Source: Bifidobacterium saguinibicoloris
Lineage (GTDB): Bacteria > Actinomycetota > Actinomycetes > Actinomycetales > Bifidobacteriaceae
DNA length: 46,264 nucleotides
Direction of reading: 5' to 3'
Assembly: GCF_019331725.1 (NCBI RefSeq)
Contig: NZ_JAHBBF010000019.1
Coordinates: 1 to 46,264, forward strand
Part shown: positions 36,742 to 44,385 of the stretch, piece after piece
How the letters are laid out: each line of letters begins with the position of its first letter
Numbering within the stretch: position 1 is the first letter of the stretch
The notes under the pieces: generated by a model
Told to the model about the DNA's origin: nothing
The model's database searches: none
The model's input: the letters and a program-made list of their open reading frames with translations, nothing else
Position numbers and translations under genes: made by a program

Positions 36742-37281
36742 TCACACGGCGTACAGCTCGTCCGTTGAGACGAACCGCATGCGGTCATCGTCCGTATAGC
36801 GGGACCGCGCGGCCTCGCCGACGGCGTTTCTGGAGAACAGCGTGAACCATGCTTTGTCCGCCGGATAGCCACGTACCAGACCCGCACGCTGCCTCAGCTT
36901 CCCGATGGCTTCCGTCTCGTTGAACGAGCCACGCCATTTGCACTCGCCGAGCAGCAGATCCTTGCCGAGCGGATCGGCGGCGACCACATCGATGTCCGTC
37001 TGTTCGCGGGCGACGGGATCGTTGCCCCACCACTTGCCGAATCGCGTGGCGATGAACGGCAATTCACCTGCGGCGTTGGCGCGCATCAGCCATTGCAGGC
37101 AGATCGTTTCGAACTGTTGGCCGACATAGGTGTCGAACGCCGGACCGAACGCAAGACGACGCGCGACGGCCTCGCTGACGTTGCCTTCCAAGATGCTCAT
37201 GTTGCGTCCCACGAAACGGAACCAGTAGGCGAAGAACGGATCGCCGACCACATACATGCCCTTGCGCGACTTGGCGGGCAT
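36742..37281 (-). pseudogene. Orphan DUF234-type C-terminal domain of an archaeal-type ATPase
   Basis: The open frame encodes 179 residues beginning MPAKSRKGMYVVGDPFFAYWFRFVGRN. This matches the region that follows the AAA ATPase domain in the DUF234/archaeal ATPase family; full-length members are about 450-480 residues. The restriction-nuclease-like motif DIDVVAADPLGKDLLLGECKW is intact in the fragment. The N-terminal P-loop ATPase is missing, no ribosome binding site precedes the ATG, and the upstream DNA is an AT-rich repeat unlike its surroundings. I read this as a remnant left by deletion or insertion. A stand-alone small protein is possible but less likely. Confidence 0.65.
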
Positions 37282-37296
37282 AGTAGGAGTATCACG

Positions 37297-37353
37297 ATTA
37301 AGGTAATCGTGATTACCTTAATTATGATTACCTTAATTACGATTACCTTAAGG
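37297..37353. repeat. AT-rich inverted and tandem 15-bp repeat
   Basis: ATTAAGGTAATC (37297-37308) is the inverse of GATTACCTTAAT (37311-37322). GATTACCTTAATTA[T/C] is then tandemly repeated at 37311 and 37326, with a partial copy at 37341. It is much richer in A+T than the surrounding DNA and abuts the truncated ATPase gene. Confidence 0.9.
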
Positions 37354-37425
37354 AACGGCTTGGGCTCCTTCGGACGATGGACGACGCCCCGCATGGAACG
37401 AGCGGAACACTGGAAACACCACATG

Positions 37426-37463
37426 AAAAAAGCCGCAGCCCCCGGGAAGGCGGGGGCTGCGGC
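37426..37463 (-). terminator. Terminator of the first solute-binding-protein gene
   Basis: GCCGCAGCCCCC (37432-37443) pairs with GGGGGCTGCGGC (37452-37463). On the minus strand the stem is followed by six T (37426-37431). Confidence 0.9.
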
Positions 37464-37566
37464 CGATGAGGAGGAAACACAGAGGAAGAGAGGGGATCGG
37501 CGGCCGGACGCTTCCGGAAGAGCTGTCGCGGCCGGCCGCCGAAGATCGGTTCGGATCGGAATCAGA

Positions 37567-38898
37567 TCACTCGACGGTGAAGCCCTGGTCCTTGCCGTAC
37601 TTGACGAGGGAGTCCTGGAAGTCGGAGATGGACTTGGAGAGCTTCTCCTCGCCACGGTAGGCCTTGCCGGCGTAGTCGCCGAAGGTGTTCTGGACCTGGC
37701 TCCAGAAGGGCAGGAACTGGAAGTCGCCGATCTTCTGGCCGGCGGCCTCGGCGAGCACCTTGTTGTACTCCTGTCCGCCGAAGTACTCGGTGAGCTTGTC
37801 GTTGCCCTTGAGGAAGTCGTCGGACTTCAGGGTGTCGTTGTCGGCCGGGAAGGCGCCGGCGTCCACACGGGTCTTGATGCCTTCCTTGTCGTGGCAGCAG
37901 TACTCCATGAACTTCCACGCGGCGTCCTGGTTGGCGCCGCCCTTCGGCATGACGAGCGAGGAACCGCCGTTCTCGGAGTTGACATTGCCGCCCTCGGTCC
38001 ACTGCGGGACGGTGGCGATGCGGAACTTGCCGGAGGCATCGGGCGCGCCGGAGAGCAGGTTGTTCGGCATCCATGCGCCGATGACCAGCGAGGCGATGGT
38101 GCCGTCGTTAAGGCCCTTGTTCCATTCGTCGGACCAGGAGGTGACCTTAGTGTTGATGAGGCCCTCGTCCAGCATCTTCTGCCAGTAGTCGACGACCTTC
38201 TGGGTGCCCTCGTCCTTGGTGAGGTTGATGGAGACCTTCTCGCCGTCCACCTTGAACGGGGTGCCGCCGGCCTGCGCGATGAGGGACATGAACGTGGTGG
38301 ACTGGCTGTTGTCGCCGGCGTCCGAGGTGATGTAGTAGTCGTCGCCGAGGGCGTGGATCTTCTTGGCGGCCTCGTAGAACTCGTCCCACGTCTTCGGGGC
38401 TTCGGTCACGCCGGCCTTGTCAAAGACCTCCTTGTTGTAGAACAGGGCGTTCGGGCCGGAATCGATGGGCAGGCCGTAGGTCTTGCCGTTGACCTGCACG
38501 CCCTTCCACGTGCCCTCCTGGTAGAAGGACTCGTAGCCGGAGGCACGGCTGGAGAGGTCCTCGATGCCGTCGGACAGCGCGAACTGGGTGACGGAGTGGT
38601 ATTCCATCTGGGCGATGTCCGGAGCGCCCTTGCCGGCGGCGATGGCGTTGTTCAGCGCGACCTGGGTCTGCGCGGAGGTGCCGACGTTGTTCACCTTGAC
38701 GGTGATGTCCGGGTTCTCCTGCATGAACTTCTTGGCCACGTCCTTGAGGGTGGAGTCCCAGCCCCACACGGTGAGGGTGGTCTTTCCGCCGTCCGATGCG
38801 GAACCGCCGGAGGCGTTGTCCGAACCGCATGCCGCGACGGACACCAGCATGGCGGCCGCGCCGACCAGCGCCACCGTCTTCTTGATGGAAAGCATCAT
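37567..38898 (-). CDS. Carbohydrate ABC transporter solute-binding lipoprotein 1
   Basis: Predicted 443 residues. Lipoprotein signal MMLSIKKTVALVGAAAMLVSVAAC with the lipidated Cys at residue 24, followed by a Ser/Gly/Asp tether. The mature part has the family-1 sugar-binding pattern: TLTVWGWDSTLKDVAKKFMQENPDITVKV, ALNNAIAAGKGAPDIAQMEY, YGLPIDSGPNALFYNKEVFDKAGV and TWDEFYEAAKKI. It would capture an oligosaccharide outside the cell and deliver it to a CUT1-type permease. No permease gene is adjacent. It shares most of its motifs with the second binding protein at 41088, so the two are paralogs. Its promoter faces away from GH51 and contains two different operators (38948-38994). It ends before a strong terminator, so it is transcribed alone. 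Confidence 0.95.
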   Translation of the reverse strand: MMLSIKKTVALVGAAAMLVSVAACGSDNASGGSASDGGKTTLTVWGWDSTLKDVAKKFMQENPDITVKVNNVGTSAQTQVALNNAIAAGKGAPDIAQMEYHSVTQFALSDGIEDLSSRASGYESFYQEGTWKGVQVNGKTYGLPIDSGPNALFYNKEVFDKAGVTEAPKTWDEFYEAAKKIHALGDDYYITSDAGDNSQSTTFMSLIAQAGGTPFKVDGEKVSINLTKDEGTQKVVDYWQKMLDEGLINTKVTSWSDEWNKGLNDGTIASLVIGAWMPNNLLSGAPDASGKFRIATVPQWTEGGNVNSENGGSSLVMPKGGANQDAAWKFMEYCCHDKEGIKTRVDAGAFPADNDTLKSDDFLKGNDKLTEYFGGQEYNKVLAEAAGQKIGDFQFLPFWSQVQNTFGDYAGKAYRGEEKLSKSISDFQDSLVKYGKDQGFTVE

Positions 38899-38947
38899 GG
38901 CTTCTTCTTGCCTTTCTCTTCGTTGAGGCCTTCGGCCACCTCACTTC

Positions 38948-38961
38948 TGTGACCGGTCACA
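38948..38961. promoter_or_regulatory. LacI-type operator TGTGACCGGTCACA
   Basis: A perfect 14-bp palindrome centred at 38954.5, at the transcription start of binding protein 1. The same sequence recurs at 42495-42508. Confidence 0.85.
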
Positions 38962-38966
38962 TTTGT

Positions 38967-38995
38967 AGTATAGTCCTATCTGTAAGTGCTTACAA
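38967..38995 (-). promoter_or_regulatory. Promoter of binding protein 1
   Basis: -35 TTGTAA (38990-38995), 17-nt spacer, -10 TATACT (38967-38972) on the minus strand. Confidence 0.75.
38981..38994. promoter_or_regulatory. LacI-type operator TGTAAGTGCTTACA
   Basis: A near-perfect palindrome centred at 38987.5, 33 bp from its partner and over the -35. Its half-site TGTAAG/CTTACA resembles the LacI-1-side sites rather than its CCGG partner. It also lies upstream of the divergent GH51 gene. Confidence 0.85.
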
Positions 38996-39082
38996 TCCGC
39001 GTGTCGCACCGGAAACCGCCGATGGCGGCAACTACGCTCGGAACCGGCACAGCACCCGTCATCGAAAGACAAGGAAGCAGCC

Positions 39083-40807
39083 ATGACCACCACGCACGCA
39101 CCATCCAACGCGCCACGCACCGACGCACCGCACGCACCATCGCATACGTCGTCAGCCATGCACGCATCACACGCCACCCCGCACACCGCACCGGACACCA
39201 TCGTCACCATCCCCACCACACCCGTGGCGGACGTGCCGCCGCGCCTGTTCGGCTCGTTCGTCGAACACCTGGGCCGCTGCGTGTACGGCGGCATCTACGA
39301 GCCGGACCACCCGAGCGCGGACACGGACGGCTTCCGCACCGACGTGCTCGACCTCGTCAGGGAGCTCGGCGTGACCTGCGTGCGCTACCCGGGCGGCAAC
39401 TTCGTCTCCAACTACGACTGGGAGGACGGCACCGGCCCACGCGAACAGCGCCCCGTGCGCCGCGACCTCGCCTGGCACCAGACCGAGACCAACGAGATGG
39501 GCATCGACGACTTCCACCGCTGGAGCCGAAAAGCCGGCACGGAGATCATGCTCGCCGTCAACATGGGCACCCGCGGCCTCAAGGCCGCGCTCGACGAGCT
39601 CGAATACGTCAACGGCGCCCCCGGCACCACGTGGGCCGACAAACGCGTCGCCAACGGCATCCCCGAGCCGATGGACATCCGCATGTGGTGCATCGGCAAC
39701 GAGATGGACGGCCCCTGGCAGGTGGGGCACATGACCGCGGACGAGTACGCGACGGCCGTGGAGAAGACCGCGCACGCGATGAAGCTCGCCGAGTCGGGCC
39801 TCGAACTCGTGGCATGCGGATCCTCCAGCGCGCACATGCCCACGTTCGGCACGTGGGAGCGCACCGTGCTCACGCGCGCCTACGAGTATCTGAGCTTCGT
39901 CTCCGCGCACGCCTACTACTTCGACCACGGCCACAAGACCCGCGACCGTGCGGGCATGCGCGAGTTCCTCGCCTCCGCGGAGGACATGACCACGTTCATC
40001 GCCACGGTGGCCGCCTGCGCCGACGAGGCGCGCGAGGCGAACCACGGCGACCACGACATCGCGCTCTCGTTCGACGAGTGGGGCGTGTGGTATTCGGACA
40101 AGTGGAACGAGCAGGAGGCCGCGTGGAAGGCCGCCGCGTCGGAGGGCCTGCACCACGAGCCGTGGCCGAAGGCGCCGCACCTGCTGGAGGACGTGTACAC
40201 CGCGGCCGACGCGGTGGTCGAGGGCTCGCTGATGATCACGCTCCTCAAGCACTGCGACCGCGTGCGCTCCGCCTCCCGCGCCCAGCTCGTCAACGTCATC
40301 GCGCCAATCGTGGCCGAACCGGACGGCGGTCCCGCGTGGCGTCAGACCACGTTCTGGCCGTTCGCCGAGGCCGCGCATCACGCGCGCGGCGACGCCTACG
40401 CGCCCGCAATCGACGGGCCGTCCATCCATACCGCAACGTACGGCGACGTGCCGGCGGTCGACGCCGTCGTCACCTGGGACGCCGACGCGTGCGAGGGCCT
40501 CGTCCTCGCCGTGAACCGCGACCTCGACGCCGCGCACGACGTCGCCGTCGACCTTGCGTCGCTTGCGTCGACGTCCGACGGGTCCGGCACGTCCGGCACG
40601 TCCGGCACGTCCGACGACGACGCGACGGGCCGCGTCGTCGTCACCGCGGCGCACCTGCTGCACGACGACGACATCTACCGCACCAACACGGCCGACGACC
40701 CCGACGCCGTCACGCCGCGCCCGCTCGAGACGTCCGTCGACGACGCCGCCCGCGTGACCGCGTCCCTGCCGCCGGTGAGCTGGGCCGCCATCCGATTCAC
40801 CATGTGA
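39083..40807 (+). CDS. Cytoplasmic GH51 alpha-L-arabinofuranosidase
   Basis: Predicted 574 residues. There is no signal peptide; the first ~38 residues are a Thr/His/Pro/Ala-rich leader before TIVTIPTTPVADVPPRLFGSFVEHLGRCVYGGIYEP, the conserved GH51 start. FVRELGVTCVRYPGGNFVSNYDWEDG-like sequence, acid/base E207 in IGNEMDGPW and nucleophile E332 in SFDEWGVWY are all present. It should release terminal alpha-L-arabinofuranose (EC 3.2.1.55) from imported oligosaccharides. The C-terminal beta-sandwich carries an inserted Ser/Gly/Thr linker encoded by a 9-bp repeat (40582-40608). The start follows AAGGAAGCAGCC. It is divergent from binding protein 1 and shares its operator region, so it is probably co-regulated. 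Confidence 0.95.
   Translation: MTTTHAPSNAPRTDAPHAPSHTSSAMHASHATPHTAPDTIVTIPTTPVADVPPRLFGSFVEHLGRCVYGGIYEPDHPSADTDGFRTDVLDLVRELGVTCVRYPGGNFVSNYDWEDGTGPREQRPVRRDLAWHQTETNEMGIDDFHRWSRKAGTEIMLAVNMGTRGLKAALDELEYVNGAPGTTWADKRVANGIPEPMDIRMWCIGNEMDGPWQVGHMTADEYATAVEKTAHAMKLAESGLELVACGSSSAHMPTFGTWERTVLTRAYEYLSFVSAHAYYFDHGHKTRDRAGMREFLASAEDMTTFIATVAACADEAREANHGDHDIALSFDEWGVWYSDKWNEQEAAWKAAASEGLHHEPWPKAPHLLEDVYTAADAVVEGSLMITLLKHCDRVRSASRAQLVNVIAPIVAEPDGGPAWRQTTFWPFAEAAHHARGDAYAPAIDGPSIHTATYGDVPAVDAVVTWDADACEGLVLAVNRDLDAAHDVAVDLASLASTSDGSGTSGTSGTSDDDATGRVVVTAAHLLHDDDIYRTNTADDPDAVTPRPLETSVDDAARVTASLPPVSWAAIRFTM
40582..40608 (+). repeat. 9-bp in-frame tandem repeat (GTS linker)
   Basis: Three copies of gtccggcac within the C-terminal domain of the GH51 gene. 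Confidence 0.85.
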
Positions 40808-40942
40808 ATCGCCTCGTGGGCGCGACGGACGAGCGGAAGGACGCACGAAAGGGCGCGACGGACGAGTCCCGTCGCGTCGACGGCCCCGCACGAACGGATT
40901 CCGGACAACCGTCCTCCGCACACGTCCCCATACAACAGGAGA

Positions 40943-40972
40943 GGGCCGGGCTTCCAAACGGAAGCCCGGCCC
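40943..40972. terminator. Bidirectional terminator between GH51 and binding protein 2
   Basis: GGGCCGGGCTTCC pairs perfectly with GGAAGCCCGGCCC around loop AAAC. It lies between convergent genes. Confidence 0.85.
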
Positions 40973-41087
40973 GAGAAGGAGATGCGGAAGAAGTCTTGCG
41001 TTGTCGTGGGAGAAGAACCGGCCGGATGGTCACGCGCGGGAAGGAGATCGCCACGCCCGATCATCCGGACCGGACATCATGCGGGGA

Positions 41088-42416
41088 TCAGCCCTCCTTG
41101 ACGGTGAAGCCCTGATCCTTGCCGTACTTGACCAGGGAGTCCTGGAAGGCGGCGAGGCCCTTCATCAGCGTGGTGGACTTGTCGGTGTAGGCCTTGCCCA
41201 CGTAGTCGCCGTAGGTGGTGTTGGCCTGGCCGGAGAACGGCAGGAAGTCGAAGCTGTTGGTCACCTGGCTGGCGGCCTCGGCGAGCACCTTGTTGTATTC
41301 CTGTCCGCCGAAGTAGTCGGTGATCTCCTGGGAGCCCTTGAGGAACTCGTCGGACTTCAGGGATTCCTGATCGGCCGGGAAGGCGCCGCCGTCGGTGCGG
41401 ATCTTGATGCCTTCCTTGTCGTGGTTGACGAAGTCGATGAACTTGAAGGCGGCGTCGGCGTTCTTGGAGGCCTTGGTGATGGCCAGCGCGGAACCGCCGT
41501 TCTCACCGTTGTTCGGCTTGGAGGCGTCCCAGTTCGGCTGCAGGGCCACGCGCATGTTGCCCTTGGCGCCGGCGGAGTTGGAGACCAGGTTGGCCGGCAT
41601 CCAGGCGCCTTCGAAGATGGAGGCGATGGTGCCGTCGGCGATGCCGCGGTTCCACTCGTCGGCCCAGGTGGCGACCTTCGTGTTGATGAGGTCCTCGTCG
41701 ATCATCTTCTGCCAGAACTCGGCGACGGTCTTGACCTCCGGATCGGACTTGAAGTTGATGGTGACGTTCTCGCCGTCGGTCTTGTACGGCTGGGCGCCGG
41801 CCTGCCACAGGAAGGCGGTCATGACCTTGATGTCGCCGGTGTCGGCGGTGATGTAGTAGCTGTCGCCGAGGGCGCGGATCTTCTTGGCGTCCTGGTAGTA
41901 CTCGTCCCACGTCTTCGGGGCCTCGGTGATGCCGGCCTTGTCGAAGGTGGCCTTGTTGTAGAACATGGCCTGCGGGCCGGAATCCATCGGCAGCGCGTAG
42001 ACGCCGTCGCCCACGTTCACGGAGCTCCAGGTGCCCGGGGTGTAGAACTTGTCGTAGCCGGAGGTCCTGTCCTTGATGTTGAGCAGGTTCTCCTGGCCGA
42101 TGACGTACTGCGGGATGGACATGTACTCGATCTGGACGACGTCCGGGATGCCGCTGCCGGCCTGGATGGCGTTGTTCAGCGAGGTGACCGTGGTGTCCGC
42201 CTTGCCGGTGTTGTTGAAGTCGACCTTGATGTTCGGGTACTTCTTCTCGAACGCCTTGATGACCGGCTTGAGCGTGGGCTCCCAGGCCCAGAGGTTCAGC
42301 GTGACGTCACCATTCGCATCGCCGTTGCTCGCAGTGGACGATCCGCATGCGGCCATGGATGCGATCATCGCGGCGGCACCGACCAGCGCCACCGTCTTCT
42401 TCATCGAGAACTTCAT
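41088..42416 (-). CDS. Carbohydrate ABC transporter solute-binding lipoprotein 2
   Basis: Predicted 442 residues. The start at 42416 follows AGAAAGGCAAGAGAC; the in-frame ATG at 42482 would lie upstream of the transcription start. Lipobox ASMAAC puts the lipidated Cys at residue 24. Motifs are VTLNLWAWEPTLKPVIKAFEKKYPNIKVDF, LNNAIQAGSGIPDVVQIEY, YALPMDSGPQAMFYNKATFDKAGI and TWDEYYQDAKKI. It is clearly paralogous to binding protein 1 along its whole length (shared FPAD, FLKG, YFGGQEYNKVLAEAA, YGKDQGFTV segments), so the pair probably binds related but different oligosaccharides. There is no adjacent permease. It is divergent from LacI-3, which likely controls it. Confidence 0.95.
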   Translation of the reverse strand: MKFSMKKTVALVGAAAMIASMAACGSSTASNGDANGDVTLNLWAWEPTLKPVIKAFEKKYPNIKVDFNNTGKADTTVTSLNNAIQAGSGIPDVVQIEYMSIPQYVIGQENLLNIKDRTSGYDKFYTPGTWSSVNVGDGVYALPMDSGPQAMFYNKATFDKAGITEAPKTWDEYYQDAKKIRALGDSYYITADTGDIKVMTAFLWQAGAQPYKTDGENVTINFKSDPEVKTVAEFWQKMIDEDLINTKVATWADEWNRGIADGTIASIFEGAWMPANLVSNSAGAKGNMRVALQPNWDASKPNNGENGGSALAITKASKNADAAFKFIDFVNHDKEGIKIRTDGGAFPADQESLKSDEFLKGSQEITDYFGGQEYNKVLAEAASQVTNSFDFLPFSGQANTTYGDYVGKAYTDKSTTLMKGLAAFQDSLVKYGKDQGFTVKEG

Positions 42417-42460
42417 GTCTCTTGCCTTTCTCTTCCTTGAGGCTTTCGGCCAACACACCT

Positions 42461-42474
42461 TGTGACCGGTTACA
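42461..42474. promoter_or_regulatory. LacI-type operator TGTGACCGGTTACA, proximal
   Basis: A hybrid palindrome with one TGACC and one GGTTA half, centred at 42467.5 at the transcription start. Confidence 0.8.
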
Positions 42475-42480
42475 GAAAAC

Positions 42481-42509
42481 ACTATACACTGGTGTGTGAC
42501 CGGTCACAA
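42481..42509 (-). promoter_or_regulatory. Promoter of binding protein 2
   Basis: -35 TTGTGA (42504-42509), 17-nt spacer, -10 TATAGT (42481-42486) on the minus strand. Confidence 0.75.
42495..42508. promoter_or_regulatory. LacI-type operator TGTGACCGGTCACA, distal
   Basis: A perfect palindrome centred at 42501.5, 34 bp from the proximal site and over the -35. It is identical to the site at 38948-38961. Confidence 0.85.
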
Positions 42510-42647
42510 CCGCGTGTCGCACGCCGAAGGGCACGAAGGCGGACAACGAGGACGCGCACGCGTCACACGGAACGTGACCGACGGACAGCACGGCATCGGG
42601 CGCCGACGCGACGAAGCGCCCCGAGGAAACGCAAGAGGACGGCGAAC

Positions 42648-43694
42648 ATGACGGCATCGCATACGATGGCATACATGGCAACGGCACCGAAGAAGGCAAC
42701 GATCCGAGACGTGGCGAAACTGGCCGGCGTCTCATACGGCACGGTCTCCCGCTACCTCAACGGCAGCGAACACGTCTCCCGGGACGCGTCGAAACGCATC
42801 GCCGCCGCCATCAAACAAGCCAGATACACGCCGAACAACGCGGCGCGATCCCTCGCCCAACAACGCACCCTCACCGTCGCCCTCATCATCCAGGTCGAAT
42901 CCAACGAGACCATGGTCCAATCCAGCGTCTCCGAGGCGATGGTCGGCGCCAACCAGGTGCTCGGCGACGCCGGATACCAGATGGTCACCCTCATCGCCAA
43001 CAGCAGCGAATCCACCAGACGCATCGCACAACTCGTCAACAGCGACTTCGCCGACGGCTACCTGCTGTTCTCCCTGAGCGAGGACGACAGCCTCGCCAAG
43101 ACGTTCCTCGCCACCGCACGGCCCGTCGTCCGATCCGAGGTGAGCGACCGCGGCGACCTGCCGTACCCCGCCATCGACTTCGAGAACCGGGAAGGGCAAC
43201 GGGCCATCACCCGCTACCTCCTCGACAAGGGGCGCTCCGACCTCGTCTACATCTGCGGCCCCGGCTACTCGCCGTCCGCGCTCAACCGACTCGACGGGTT
43301 CAAGGACGCCGTCGGGGACGGGTACGACGAACGCCGCGTCTACTACGCCGATGACTGGGAGATCACCAGCGGCGAAATGGCCGCCGTGGAATACCAGCCG
43401 ATGCTCGACCACATCGACGGATTCGTCTGCGCCAACGACAACATCGCCATCGGCGTCATCAACCAGCTCACCCGGTTCGGCAAACGCGTGCCGGAGGACA
43501 TCGCCGTCACCGGCTTCGACGATTCGCCGCTGGCCGTGCTCTCCAACCCGAAACTCACCACCGTGCGGCAGGACTCGCAGCTCCACGGACGGGCCATGTC
43601 GGAGACGCTGCTGCGCATGCTGCGCGGTGAGGACGTGGAATCGTACTATGTGGAGCTGCTGCCAACGTCCATCGTGGAGCGGCAGTCCGCCTGA
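42648..43694 (+). CDS. LacI-family repressor 3
   Basis: Predicted 348 residues. I start it at ATG 42648 (AGAGGACGGCGAAC precedes it); the open frame extends upstream through the operators, but that part is Arg-rich and not family-like. HTH ATIRDVAKLAGVSYGTVSRYLNGSEHV, hinge ARSLAQQRT, then LTVALIIQVESNE, FADGYLLFSLSEDDS, FVCANDNIAIGVINQLTRFG, DIAVTGFDDSPLAV and the end SIVERQSA. It is closer to LacI-1 than to LacI-2 in HTH and hinge. Its divergent neighbour is binding protein 2, whose promoter holds TGACCGGTCA-type sites; the same site precedes binding protein 1/GH51. The effector is unknown. Confidence 0.92.
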   Translation: MTASHTMAYMATAPKKATIRDVAKLAGVSYGTVSRYLNGSEHVSRDASKRIAAAIKQARYTPNNAARSLAQQRTLTVALIIQVESNETMVQSSVSEAMVGANQVLGDAGYQMVTLIANSSESTRRIAQLVNSDFADGYLLFSLSEDDSLAKTFLATARPVVRSEVSDRGDLPYPAIDFENREGQRAITRYLLDKGRSDLVYICGPGYSPSALNRLDGFKDAVGDGYDERRVYYADDWEITSGEMAAVEYQPMLDHIDGFVCANDNIAIGVINQLTRFGKRVPEDIAVTGFDDSPLAVLSNPKLTTVRQDSQLHGRAMSETLLRMLRGEDVESYYVELLPTSIVERQSA

Positions 43695-43749
43695 GATGGG
43701 GGAGCGGCGTTCGGTGGAGGAGCGGCTCGGCGGAGGAGCGGGACGGCTC

Positions 43750-44237
43750 GGGGCCGTTTGTCGCGGGAACAAAGCCGCCACCGCGACAAACGGACACTCA
43801 GAGTGAGCCGGAGGCCGATTGTCGCGACAGCAATCCCGCCACCGCGGCAATCGGCCGTCAAGCATTAGCCAACGGCCGATAATCGCGGAAGCAGAGCCGA
43901 TATCGCGACAAACGGACGCCCAACACCACCAAGAGGCCGAATATCGCAGAGACGGACACCACACCGCGAACATCGACCGCTAAGAGTCACCCAGAGGCCG
44001 ATAGCCGCGGAAACAGAGCCGATATCGCGACAAACGGACACTCAGCACCACTCAGCGGCCTATAGTCGCGACAACAACCCCACCACCGCGATTTCCGGAC
44101 GCTGGAAGTCATCTGGAGGCCGATAGCCGCAGAGATAAGGACTTTATCGCGATTATCGGCCGCCAAGCACCACCCGGAGGCCGAATGCCGCGGAGGATAG
44201 ACCTCACCGCGATTATCGGCCGCCAGGCACCTTGACG
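43750..44237. repeat. Array of eight 61-bp alternating-inverted repeat units
   Basis: Units start at 43750, 43811, 43872, 43933, 43994, 44055, 44116 and 44177, exactly 61 bp apart. Each unit has a left arm like GAGGCCGATAATCGCGG, a ~17-nt linker, a right arm like CCGCGATTATCGGCC (the left arm inverted), and a second ~15-nt linker often ending GTCACCCA. Arms vary most in the 3-4 bases between GGCCGA and CGCG. There are no ORFs of note and no cas genes nearby. Confidence 0.9.
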
Positions 44238-44291
44238 GAACATCAGTCGGAGACACGACGAACGACGACGACCTGACTATTCCCTGAAGGT

Positions 44292-44317
44292 TATAGAATA
44301 TTCTGTAAGCGGTTACA
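44292..44317 (+). promoter_or_regulatory. Promoter -10 and hybrid LacI-type operator of the GH43-like gene
   Basis: -10 TATAGAAT lies at 44292-44299. TGTAAGCGGTTACA (44304-44317) follows at the expected start; it joins an AAGC half-site and an AACC half-site. No second operator exists 33 bp away. Confidence 0.65.
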
Positions 44318-44385
44318 GCCAAGTTGGCCACCGGATGTCATCCGAGTTGCCGACCGCTTGCCTCTCCCACGAAAGGACCATCATC

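Noticed and set aside
42462..42647. N-terminal extension of LacI-3
   Set aside because: It would run through both operators and the divergent promoter; the translated part is Arg/Thr-rich without homology, whereas 42648 has a ribosome binding site and gives normal LacI length.
43750..44237. CRISPR array
   Set aside because: Period is 61 bp, but no identical 28-37-bp repeat alternates with unrelated spacers. The whole unit is homologous and its two halves are inverted copies. There are no cas genes in the window.
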